Below, one piece after another: positions 7,415 through 13,963 of a DNA stretch of 27,866 nucleotides (the stretch's first letter is position 1; each line of letters starts with the position of its first letter). Made by a program: the position numbers and the translations under genes. The stretch is taken from NCBI GenBank assembly GCA_910588595.1, contig CAJUQU010000018.1:1-27866 (forward strand). The letters run 5' to 3'. The notes under the pieces were generated by a model that was not told the origin of the DNA, did no database searches, and saw nothing but the letters and a program-made list of their open reading frames with translations. The DNA is from an uncultured Lachnospiraceae bacterium (GTDB lineage Bacteria > Bacillota_A > Clostridia > Lachnospirales > Lachnospiraceae).

Positions 7415-8635
7415 TTGTTGGATATAGAACAAATAGAGGAATTGATCGCCAGCAGGCAATTCCAGCAGTTGAAGTACTTTCAGGAGAAGACCAATGTGTT
7501 TACGATCGTTGGTCAGACACATACGGAACATTGGCATAGCTCGTTTATGAGATGGCTGCTGGATCCACATTCAAGTCTCTGTCTCGGACATTATCCTCTT
7601 GTGAGGTTATTATCACTTTACATGATCAAGAGTGAGACAACAGAATTATCGCTTAAGACCGTTTTTGATATGGATCTGGATGCCATACATTTTGAGACAG
7701 AGAAAACATTTTTTACGGTCGATCGAAAGAAGCGTTCCATTGATGTGTATGGTGAAAGTGATGAAATGGTTCTGGTTATAGAGAACAAAGTGAAAGCAAG
7801 AGAAAATATGAATGGAACAGAAGTGGGACAGACTAAGGAGTATCGTGACTATGTGGAAGCGCATCGAAAGAGCGGTCAGAAGATTATCTGTCTGTTCATA
7901 ACACCTGATCCCAGACAAAAACCATATGATAAGGGCTACACACAGATCACATATCAGGAGCTGTATGATTACGTGATCGCAAAATGCATCGAGCACCCGC
8001 AGCTCAATAAGGACGGCAGGTACCTGTTGGAACAGTATGCAAATAATCTTAGGGAGCCGGTTCACGGTTCGCCGATGGCATTGGTCAATACTGCCTTGTG
8101 TAATGAGATCTATGATCTGCATTCAGGGGTGCTTGATGAGATATTTGACGAGATAGAGAAAAGTAGTGACTATTTAGAGGATGACAGATTATCTTGTGTT
8201 GTGTATGCACATTATCAAAGCGTACTGGATGAAATCTATCTCTCGCTTGACGAAAAGCGCTACGGCAGGACACCTACATCAAAAGTTCAAAGAAAGATTG
8301 TAAGCTTTACAGATTTATATAATGCGGGAAAGATCCGGAATGGAACAGCGTTCGTTATGGAATACGATGGAGTATGCCACTATGCTGTGGCTGAATATGA
8401 CGCGAGGGATCGCGAGTGCTACATGCTCCTTCTGGATGAAAATAAGCAGCCGTATTATAATGCAAAGGGAGAAAAGATAGGCTATTATAAGGCATCTTCG
8501 CAGGCAGGAATAGATACAGTGAATATGTATCGCAAGAAGAACCAGATCGCAGCGAAACTCGAGACATTAAATGGCCCGGCTCATTGGAAGACCAAAGAAG
8601 GTGTTACCATAAAGACGTTGATCGACTCTCTTTGA
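7415..8635 (+). CDS. PD-(D/E)XK nuclease-family protein
   Basis: About 406 aa. The N-terminal half is a restriction-like nuclease: HSSFMRWLLDP near residue 42-52, E95-region FETEK, D110 in SIDVYG, and the E-x-K pair E123/K125 in VLVIENKVKA, followed by GQTKEYRDYV and a final IICLFITPD strand. This order is typical of PD-(D/E)XK families annotated in defence loci. Residues about 210-406 have no recognised domain and may bind the target or partners. Start is a TTG (7415 or 7418), because no in-frame ATG exists near the N-terminus; an ATG at 7405 lies in another frame and reads only 44 codons. Shortening the T5 run at 7412-7416 by one T would join ATG 7405 to this frame. It is the third gene of the operon and the likely nucleic-acid-cleaving effector. 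Confidence 0.8.
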   Translation: MLDIEQIEELIASRQFQQLKYFQEKTNVFTIVGQTHTEHWHSSFMRWLLDPHSSLCLGHYPLVRLLSLYMIKSETTELSLKTVFDMDLDAIHFETEKTFFTVDRKKRSIDVYGESDEMVLVIENKVKARENMNGTEVGQTKEYRDYVEAHRKSGQKIICLFITPDPRQKPYDKGYTQITYQELYDYVIAKCIEHPQLNKDGRYLLEQYANNLREPVHGSPMALVNTALCNEIYDLHSGVLDEIFDEIEKSSDYLEDDRLSCVVYAHYQSVLDEIYLSLDEKRYGRTPTSKVQRKIVSFTDLYNAGKIRNGTAFVMEYDGVCHYAVAEYDARDRECYMLLLDENKQPYYNAKGEKIGYYKASSQAGIDTVNMYRKKNQIAAKLETLNGPAHWKTKEGVTIKTLIDSL

Positions 8636-8642
8636 GGAGGGA

Positions 8643-10007
8643 ATGAGTACATTGAAAAAAGTATTAAAGAAAATATTGCCGGTGCTTATATTATTGCCGT
8701 TGGCAATAGGAACAACAGGTTATCTTATTGCAGGTGAAATGCTGGCGGATTCATTATATGCAGGTTTTGCCCTGTATTTTGTCAATCCTGTTTCTGACGA
8801 ATATAATCTATATGTAGAGATTGCAAGATGGACAGCTCCTTTAGTGACAGCGACGACGATACTCTGTGCGTTACAAAGTGTGTGGGAATCATTGCGAGAT
8901 AGATTACATTTGCTGGGGAAAAAGGACAGGGTCGCTGTTTATTCCGATGAGCAGTGCGATATTTCATTTGGAAGAGATGTAGGCGCGATCTATCCCAGTG
9001 AAAAGTTCAGGAGATATGCAGACAGCCATATCATTATGTTTTCCTCGGATAAAAAAAGTCTGCAGTTTTATGAGGACCACAGGGAAGATCTGGCGGGGAA
9101 AGATGTTTATGTCGGGATACGGGATGTAGAATGCATCCTGTTGGACCATTTGAATAAAGTTACGTTATTTGACGTGAATGGTGCAATCGCCAGATTGCTC
9201 TGGAAAGACATCGCCTTGTGGAATAGAGGTATGGACGACTGTGATATCGTGATCTATGGAAATAGTAATCTGGCAGGAGATATTGTTTGCGCCGGCTTGC
9301 AATTAAATCTGTTTTCGCTCAGGCAGAAGGTCAGATATCATATCATTACAGATAATAAGCCATTTCAAACCAGACATAGTGATATCAAACTGATGAATGA
9401 TGATGAGATGCATTTTTATGATACAGACCATTCAGACATATGGAGCGTCATTTCCAGTGCAGATCTGGTCATCGTCGCGGACATTTTGGAGGCTGGATTG
9501 CTGCAGACTATTGTCGTCAAAGCTGGGGAAAGTCCAATATATTATTACTCTCAGGATGAGGGGGATCTGGCTTCGTTTATCTCATATGGGTCACTGATAC
9601 CATTTGGAAGAAATGATCTTGTGTTTACAGATGACAATATAAGGCGCAAAAAGCTGATAAGGAAAGCCATTGCACTCAATGAGTACTATGCTGATAAATA
9701 CGGGACAGAAAAAGAATGGGATTCGCTTACGGGGTTCCTGAAAGCTTCTAATATTTCTGCCTCTGATTTCGGAGAGGTCTTGGCAGCACTGAGTGAGAGC
9801 AGTGAGGAAGATGAATTGGCACGCTTGGAGCATATTAGATGGTGCAGGTTCCATTATTTGAATTACTACACATTGGGAACGCCTGATAATGGAAAGAGTC
9901 GGGATGATAAGAGGAGGATCCATAAGGACTTGGTAGCGTACGAGGAACTTGATCCCGCTGAGCAGTTAAAAGATATAGAATCCATTAGGATCACCCGAAA
10001 TCTGTAA
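8643..10007 (+). CDS. Two-TM membrane protein with TrkA-like Rossmann domains and C-terminal RyR domain
   Basis: A 454-aa predicted membrane protein. Helix 1 spans about residues 10-31 (ILPVLILLPLAIGTTGYLI) and helix 2 about 64-83 (WTAPLVTATTILCALQSVW), with a short segment between that could be a re-entrant pore loop as in simple K+ channels. Residues about 95-170 and 195-320 look like two Rossmann/TrkA-N (RCK-like) units; the second has a Gly-rich turn at G206-G212 (YGNSNLAG), the first has lost its glycines. Residues about 390-454 are a RyR domain with LEHIRW (E396, H397, R399, W400) and RDDKRRIHKDL. I infer a ligand-gated membrane effector that depolarises or leaks the membrane when the signal binds. 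The AGGAGG at 8635-8640 is only 2 bases before ATG 8643, so a TTG at 8652 is possible. Confidence 0.75.
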   Translation: MSTLKKVLKKILPVLILLPLAIGTTGYLIAGEMLADSLYAGFALYFVNPVSDEYNLYVEIARWTAPLVTATTILCALQSVWESLRDRLHLLGKKDRVAVYSDEQCDISFGRDVGAIYPSEKFRRYADSHIIMFSSDKKSLQFYEDHREDLAGKDVYVGIRDVECILLDHLNKVTLFDVNGAIARLLWKDIALWNRGMDDCDIVIYGNSNLAGDIVCAGLQLNLFSLRQKVRYHIITDNKPFQTRHSDIKLMNDDEMHFYDTDHSDIWSVISSADLVIVADILEAGLLQTIVVKAGESPIYYYSQDEGDLASFISYGSLIPFGRNDLVFTDDNIRRKKLIRKAIALNEYYADKYGTEKEWDSLTGFLKASNISASDFGEVLAALSESSEEDELARLEHIRWCRFHYLNYYTLGTPDNGKSRDDKRRIHKDLVAYEELDPAEQLKDIESIRITRNL

Positions 10008-10038
10008 TGCCCGCGGAAGGCAGGAGGTTTGGCAATAG

Positions 10039-11412
10039 ATGATGCGCACGACGAGCATTTCTAAGGATTTTACAAAAGGGAATATTGTGTGGCAGCTTTT
10101 GATGTTCACGCTGCCGTTTATGGCGTCCAACGCGCTGCAGGTGCTCTACAGTACGATAGATATGGTGATCGTGGGAAAATATGTGGGCACGCCGGGGCTG
10201 TCCGCCGTCTCTCAGAGCAGCCAGATATTGAGCTTTGCCACCATGGTATGCCTTGGATTTTCCAATGCGGGGCAGGTGCTGATATCGCAGGCGCTGGGGG
10301 CGGGAAAACGAAAGGAGATCAACGAGATCATAGGCACGCTGTTTGGCATGATCCTCGGCATGGGGCTTTTCCTGTCCTGCGCTATCTTGCTGGCACGGCA
10401 GTGGATCATGAGCGTCATGAATATCCCGGCGGAATCCTGGGAGATGGCGGCGGATTATATGATCATATGCGGCGGCGGGCTGGTCTTTACGGCGGGCTAC
10501 AACATGGTGTCGGCGGCGCTGCGGGGGATGGGGGACTCCAGGCGGCCTTTTCTGTTCATCGGCATCGCCTCGTTTGTGAACCTGATCCTGGATATCCTGT
10601 TTACGGGAATGCTGGGGTTTGGTGTAGCGGGGGCGGCATGGGCGACGATCATCGGGCAGGCGGTGTCTTTCCTGTTCTCGATCTATTATCTTTACCGCAG
10701 CAGGGAAGCCTTTGGGTTTGACTTTCGGCGCAAGAGCTTTATACCCCGGAAAAAGTATGTGAAGATGATCGCGGAACTGGGCACGCCCATGGCGATCCAG
10801 TCCGGGTGCATCAATCTTTCCATGCAGTTTGTCAACGCCATGGTCAACAATGTGGGGGTGGTGGCGTCTGCGACCTTCGGCGTGGGGGTGCGCATCGACG
10901 ATATCATCAACAAGATCTCGCAGGGACTGCAGTTTGCCGCCATGCCCATGATCAGTCAGAACATCGCGGCAGGGGAGCGGAAACGATCCAGGCAGGTCGT
11001 GTGGTTTGTCTGGCTGTTCGCCTTTGTGCTGATGGCTTTTTTCATTGCCGTTTACTATGTCTTTGGCAGGCAGCTGTTCATGCTGTTCTCAGACGATACC
11101 AAAGTGCATGATATGTCCGCTGCGTTTATCAGGGCGATCCTGTGGATGTTTCCGGCGATGTCGATCATGCGCGGCAGCAACGCCTTTATTCAGGGGATCG
11201 GCAACGCGAAGCTCAGCATGGTGCTTGCACTCCTCGACGGCGTGGTGCTGCGGATCGGCTTGAGCTGGCTCTTTGGGATCGTGCTGGACTGGGGATTCTT
11301 TGGGTTTGTCCTGGGATATGGGCTCGCTCCGTACGGCTGTGCCGTGCCGGGGATGATCTACTTTCTGTCGGGGGTCTGGCAGCGCAGGAAAGTATTGGCG
11401 GAGGATATATAG
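10039..11412 (+). CDS. MATE-family multidrug efflux transporter
   Basis: A 457-aa integral membrane protein of the MATE family (Na+- or H+-coupled drug antiport). The N-terminus FTKGNIVWQLLMFTLPFMAS and the following VLYSTIDMVIVGKYVGTPGLSAVS are the standard family opening, and a second, related half begins near AELGTPMAIQSGCINL. About 12 hydrophobic segments are visible, as expected. Start ATG 10039 (or 10042) follows AGGAGG at 10022-10027. It lies 31 bases after the RyR membrane gene and so could receive readthrough, but its GC-rich codon use differs sharply from that operon. Substrate cannot be predicted. Confidence 0.9.
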   Translation: MMRTTSISKDFTKGNIVWQLLMFTLPFMASNALQVLYSTIDMVIVGKYVGTPGLSAVSQSSQILSFATMVCLGFSNAGQVLISQALGAGKRKEINEIIGTLFGMILGMGLFLSCAILLARQWIMSVMNIPAESWEMAADYMIICGGGLVFTAGYNMVSAALRGMGDSRRPFLFIGIASFVNLILDILFTGMLGFGVAGAAWATIIGQAVSFLFSIYYLYRSREAFGFDFRRKSFIPRKKYVKMIAELGTPMAIQSGCINLSMQFVNAMVNNVGVVASATFGVGVRIDDIINKISQGLQFAAMPMISQNIAAGERKRSRQVVWFVWLFAFVLMAFFIAVYYVFGRQLFMLFSDDTKVHDMSAAFIRAILWMFPAMSIMRGSNAFIQGIGNAKLSMVLALLDGVVLRIGLSWLFGIVLDWGFFGFVLGYGLAPYGCAVPGMIYFLSGVWQRRKVLAEDI

Positions 11413-11518
11413 CGATGGACAGAAAGTGTCTGTAGGCAATAAAAAAGATATCTGGCGGCGTCCATCGATCCATGTTCAATCTTTAAAAAGAGTGGTAATC
11501 ATAACAGGAGGACATCAT

Positions 11519-11932
11519 ATGGATGAGAAAATAGTGTTTAGCAAGGGTTCCTTTTTCCATGGAACCAAGGCGGATCTGGCAATAGGAGATCTGATCGTCA
11601 CGGGAAAGAAAAAGAATTATAACGATGATAGAAAATCCGAATATGTCTATTTTGCGGGGACTTTGGATGCGGCAGTCTGGGGAGCGGAACTGGCGGAGGG
11701 GGACGGCAGGGAGCGGATCTACGTTGTCGAGCCGACCGGGGATTTCGAGGATGACCCCAATCTGACAGACAAGAAGTTTCCCGGCAATCCGACGAGATCG
11801 TACAGATCAAAGCAGCCGCTAAAGATCGTGGCGGAGGTGGTCAGCTGGCAGGGACACGCCCCTGAGATACGCAACAATATGCTTGAGAATCTCAGGCAGC
11901 TGTCAGAAAAGGGAATAAGAGCAATCGACTGA
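11519..11932 (+). CDS. arr: Rifamycin ADP-ribosyltransferase (Arr family)
   Basis: A 137-aa enzyme that transfers ADP-ribose from NAD+ to the rifamycin ansa-chain hydroxyl, inactivating the drug. Diagnostic blocks are FFHGTKADLAIGDLIVTG, YVYFAGTLDAAVWGAELA, RIYVVEPTGDFEDDPNLTD, KKFPGNPTRSYRS and VSWQGHAPE, in the order of known Arr proteins and over their full usual length. ATG 11519 follows AGGAGG at 11506-11511; an in-frame GTG further upstream adds 31 unrelated residues and is rejected. It is followed one base later by a DUF2809 gene, so the two are probably cotranscribed. Identification is strong; whether it protects against rifampicin in this host is untested. Confidence 0.92.
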   Translation: MDEKIVFSKGSFFHGTKADLAIGDLIVTGKKKNYNDDRKSEYVYFAGTLDAAVWGAELAEGDGRERIYVVEPTGDFEDDPNLTDKKFPGNPTRSYRSKQPLKIVAEVVSWQGHAPEIRNNMLENLRQLSEKGIRAID

Positions 11933-11933
11933 T

Positions 11934-12320
11934 ATGAGGCGGCTAGAAAAGATGCAAAAGAGAGTAGTTTACATTAGTTTAACTGTTTTTTTATTGGCAG
12001 TGGAGATACTCATTGCACTGTTTGTCCGTGACAGGATAGTAAGACCGTATATTGGCGATATGCTGGTAGTGGTCGTTATATACACATTTGTTCGGATCTG
12101 GATCCCGGATTCGGTGCCGCTATTGCCATTATATGTTTTTCTCTTTGCCACAGTAGTGGAGATTTCGCAGTATTTTAATCTGGTAGAGCTGCTTGGCGTG
12201 TCGGACAGCAAGTTTATGCGCATATTGCTGGGGACGTCATTTGATGTGAAAGATATAGTATGCTATGCTGTTGGCTGTGTGCTGGTATGGGTTGCAGAGC
12301 GGAAGATCAGGCATCTGTAA
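11934..12320 (+). CDS. DUF2809-type small membrane protein
   Basis: A 128-aa very hydrophobic protein with about four membrane helices (residues about 11-30, 40-57, 62-78, 105-120). The patterns ALFVRDRIVRPYIGDMLVV and VEISQYFNLVELLG resemble the DUF2809 family, which has no known function. It starts one base after the arr stop; ATG 11952 is an alternative start. No clear ribosome site precedes either, so translation may be coupled to arr. Its 3' end overlaps the convergent gene by 14 bases. Confidence 0.75.
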   Translation: MRRLEKMQKRVVYISLTVFLLAVEILIALFVRDRIVRPYIGDMLVVVVIYTFVRIWIPDSVPLLPLYVFLFATVVEISQYFNLVELLGVSDSKFMRILLGTSFDVKDIVCYAVGCVLVWVAERKIRHL

Positions 12321-12331
12321 TGCCTGATCTT
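12303..12331. terminator. Perfect 12-bp stem at the meeting point of two convergent genes
   Basis: AAGATCAGGCAT and its exact complement ATGCCTGATCTT flank a 5-base loop (CTGTA). The stem contains both stop codons, of the DUF2809 gene and of the minus-strand gene. There is no long T-run on either side, so it would be a weak bidirectional terminator or an RNA-end stabiliser. Confidence 0.5.
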
Positions 12332-12687
12332 TGCGCGAAGTAGTGATGTTTGCGCATCAGATCTTTCTGCTTTTCCTCTGGCAGTGCCTTGAAGATATCT
12401 TCATATTCCAAATCCATCAGCGGCGGATTTTTCAATGCTATTTGAAAAAGCTGCTCGTTCAGCCAGTCTTTCCATAAATCGTTGAACAGCGCTACACTGT
12501 TCGTATAACAGACAATTTTGTCAAAACCAAGGGATTCATCATAATACAGGAGCCTTACAAAGCCATATCTTCCGGCGTCAGCCACCACAATATCAATTTC
12601 CTCGTTTTTAAGTTCCGCGAAGGCATCTGCTACTGTGCGGCATTTTTGGCGCTCTTCATCTGAAATATACACTTTCTGCTTCATCAT
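12307..12687 (-). CDS. Hypothetical protein, 126 aa
   Basis: Not recognised. A soluble, mixed alpha/beta protein with a predicted N-terminal helix (DEERQKCRTVADAFAELKN), a hydrophobic strand (EIDIVVADAG), an aromatic-rich middle (FVRLLYYDESLGFDKIVCY) and a charged C-terminal helix (ALPEEKQKDLMRKHHYF). ATG 12687 or 12684 follows AAGGA. A good promoter (TTGACG-17-TATAAT, 12768 to 12740 on this strand) drives it. It is divergent from a small ribbon-helix-helix gene and shares its regulatory region with it, so the regulator may control both. A toxin-antitoxin link is conceivable but unsupported. Confidence 0.65.
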   Translation of the reverse strand: MMKQKVYISDEERQKCRTVADAFAELKNEEIDIVVADAGRYGFVRLLYYDESLGFDKIVCYTNSVALFNDLWKDWLNEQLFQIALKNPPLMDLEYEDIFKALPEEKQKDLMRKHHYFAQRSGITDA

Positions 12688-12739
12688 TTTTCCTTTTTAT
12701 ATTATTTTTCCAAATCATGATCATTCTATCCTGGTACTT

Positions 12740-12768
12740 ATTATAATATGCCGTCAGAACGACGTCAA
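12740..12768 (-). promoter_or_regulatory. Sigma-A promoter for the minus-strand hypothetical gene
   Basis: Read on the minus strand, TTGACG (12768-12763) and TATAAT (12745-12740) are separated by exactly 17 bases. The -35 overlaps the left copy of the direct repeat proposed as the operator of the ribbon-helix-helix regulator, so binding there would block it. Confidence 0.6.
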
Positions 12769-12800
12769 CTTAAACTTTGCCGTCAATTTAAAGGTATAAT
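12763..12800 (+). promoter_or_regulatory. Direct-repeat operator and -10 of the ribbon-helix-helix gene
   Basis: CGTCAACTTAAA (12763-12774) and CGTCAATTTAAA (12781-12792) differ at one base and are 18 bp apart. A TATAAT follows at 12795-12800, with no good -35 at 17 bases. Ribbon-helix-helix repressors commonly bind short direct repeats, so this is a probable autoregulatory operator that also covers the divergent promoter. Confidence 0.5.
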
Positions 12801-12833
12801 GAAGTCAAAAAGTCATCAAAGGAGTTTTGGGAT

Positions 12834-13004
12834 ATGGCAGACAAGATTATAAAGTTTACATTTCGGACAGATGAAGAATTATTAAAGAAGCTCCGTTATG
12901 TTGCGGAGTATGATGCGCGTTCTGCGAACAGGGAGTTGGAGGTTCTTGTGAAAAGGCATATCGCTGAATTTGAGAAAGAACATGGAAAGATAACGATTTC
13001 TTAA
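12834..13004 (+). CDS. Arc/MetJ-type ribbon-helix-helix regulator, 56 aa
   Basis: A very small DNA-binding protein. The N-terminal strand IIKFTFRTDEEL, then a first helix LLKKLRYVAEYDARSANREL and a second helix EVLVKRHIAEFEKEHG, match the ribbon-helix-helix layout, including the Asn at the helix-helix turn (SANRE). ATG 12834 follows AAAGGAG with suitable spacing. Such proteins act as dimers and bind tandem sites, fitting the direct repeats just upstream. It could repress itself and the divergent gene, or be an antitoxin or an element-borne regulator. Confidence 0.75.
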   Translation: MADKIIKFTFRTDEELLKKLRYVAEYDARSANRELEVLVKRHIAEFEKEHGKITIS

Positions 13005-13036
13005 TTAATTATGTGGAATAAGTAGTCCTTGCTTAA

Positions 13037-13261
13037 TTGCAGCTGACTGATGGAAGCGCCTATGAGGCTTCTGTCAGTCAGCTGCTTGTAGTTCACTGGG
13101 GCAGACTACATGACTGGAAAGTACGAACCGACGGTCTTCGTATGTTAAAAATGTATAATAGAGAGAAGCCGACATTTGTGCGGTGTCTCATGAGAAATTT
13201 TGATGAGAGAATGATTGACAGTTTCTTATCAAAAGGAACTACAAATCAAAAGGAACTATAA
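13037..13261 (+). CDS. Doubtful small ORF
   Basis: A TTG-started 74-codon frame with no ribosome site. Its first part is simply the coding reading of a hairpin (13039-13085), so it is unlikely to be protein there. The last 40 codons, from ATG 13142 (MLKMYNREKPTFVRCLMRNF), look more protein-like and may be a remnant. No family is recognised. Confidence 0.2.
   Translation: MQLTDGSAYEASVSQLLVVHWGRLHDWKVRTDGLRMLKMYNREKPTFVRCLMRNFDERMIDSFLSKGTTNQKEL
13039..13085. repeat. Long imperfect inverted repeat
   Basis: GCAGCTGACTGA at the left pairs exactly with TCAGTCAGCTGC at the right; after two mismatches GAAGC pairs with GCTTC, leaving a short loop. The total is about 17 base pairs in 47 bases. It lies 34 bases after the ribbon-helix-helix stop codon. 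There is only TTG after the right arm, so a classic intrinsic terminator is doubtful; a small palindromic repeat element or RNA processing site is also possible. Confidence 0.7.
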
Positions 13262-13288
13262 ATAGAACAAGCGATGTGGAGGCGGCAG

Positions 13289-13780
13289 ATGATATCATTG
13301 AGATTAATGGAAGATACACTGGAGGATTACACGGCGATGCGCAACTGGTTTTTGGAACCTGAACTTCAGGAATGGGTATGGTGTGACGAGAAGGGAGAGC
13401 CTCCGGTTTCCCTGGAGCGGATCATTGAAAAGTACGGTGCCAGAGTGAAGCATCCGACAGACGTATTTCCATATTTTATACTGAAAGACGGCGGACCGAT
13501 CGGCTTTATACAGTATTATATCCAAAGTGAGACAACCGTCGGAATTGACATGTGGATCGGGTGTCCAAAAGAACGAAATAACGGTTACGGTGCGGACGCA
13601 TTGAGACAGATGGTACGGCTGATACAGGAGAGGCATCCTGAGATCAAAGAGCTTTTTATCGATCCCGAAGTGGAGAATAAGCGCGCTGTGAGATGTTATC
13701 AGAATGCAGGATTTGAAAGTCAGGGCACGTTTATAGATGAGGAGGGCAGTGCGTGTGTGCTGCTAACGATCTGTTTGTAG
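13289..13780 (+). CDS. GNAT N-acetyltransferase, AAC(6')-like
   Basis: A 163-aa acetyl-CoA-dependent acetyltransferase. The pattern LRLMEDTLEDYTAMRNWFLEPELQEWV, then FPYFILKDGGPIGFIQYY, GIDMWIGCPKERNNGYGADALRQM and IDPEVENKRAVRCYQNAGF follows the layout of the AAC(6')-Ib type aminoglycoside acetyltransferases and related RimJ/RimL enzymes. The acetyl-CoA loop is R-N-N-G-Y-G. ATG 13289 was chosen because GGAGG ends 6 bases before it; ATG 13274 lies upstream of that site. It is a stand-alone gene ahead of the BlaI operator region. Drug inactivation is plausible, but a housekeeping substrate cannot be excluded. Confidence 0.75.
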   Translation: MISLRLMEDTLEDYTAMRNWFLEPELQEWVWCDEKGEPPVSLERIIEKYGARVKHPTDVFPYFILKDGGPIGFIQYYIQSETTVGIDMWIGCPKERNNGYGADALRQMVRLIQERHPEIKELFIDPEVENKRAVRCYQNAGFESQGTFIDEEGSACVLLTICL

Positions 13781-13826
13781 AGTGACCGCACAGACCAGGC
13801 GCTCTGTTGAAATTTTTCGATCGGAG

Positions 13827-13855
13827 TTGACAAATGGACTACAAGATGTTATCCT
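13827..13855 (+). promoter_or_regulatory. Promoter of the BlaI/M56 pair
   Basis: TTGACA (13827-13832) is a perfect -35, followed 17 bases later by TATCCT (13850-13855), a fair -10. The first BlaI operator candidate covers the spacer and reaches the -10, so repressor binding would block the polymerase directly. Confidence 0.65.
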
Positions 13856-13880
13856 TTTGCTAAGACTACAATTTGTTATC
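13837..13880 (+). promoter_or_regulatory. Two BlaI-type operators
   Basis: GACTACAAGATGTTATC (13837-13853) and GACTACAATTTGTTATC (13864-13880) match at 15 of 17 bases. Each holds an ACTACA...TGT core like the TACA/TGTA half-sites bound by BlaI/MecI dimers. The copies are 27 bp apart, over and just downstream of the promoter, indicating autorepression of the operon. Confidence 0.7.
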
Positions 13881-13963
13881 ATATAGGGCGTACGCGCGGG
13901 ACGTCCATGAGCGAGTGGAGTCGGATGATAAAGTGCTGTAGGAAAATGAAGGAGGAGATCAAC

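Larger units (their letters stand above)
3760..10007 (+). other. Four-gene HD-RyR / TIR / PD-(D/E)XK / TM-TrkA-RyR operon (putative defence system)
   Basis: Four genes on one strand are separated by only about 12, 19 and 7 bases, each with its own ribosome site, so they are almost certainly cotranscribed. The first and last proteins both end in a RyR domain, linking soluble and membrane components. The second carries a TIR domain, a classic NAD-consuming or NAD-signalling module. The third is a restriction-like nuclease. The last has two N-terminal membrane helices. This combination matches the logic of nucleotide-signal-dependent abortive infection. The operon is AT-richer than the genes after 10 kb. 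The functional call is inference from domain content; no experimental system with this set is known to me. Confidence 0.6.

Noticed and set aside
10089..10721. A 210-codon open frame inside the MATE gene on the same strand
   Set aside because: It is a shifted reading of a GC-rich, clearly identified transporter gene; composition is Gly/His/Ala-rich and shows no family motif.
11413..11467. 8-bp inverted repeat CGATGGAC/GTCCATCG before arr
   Set aside because: Short arms with a loop of about 39 bases and no T-run; likely chance.
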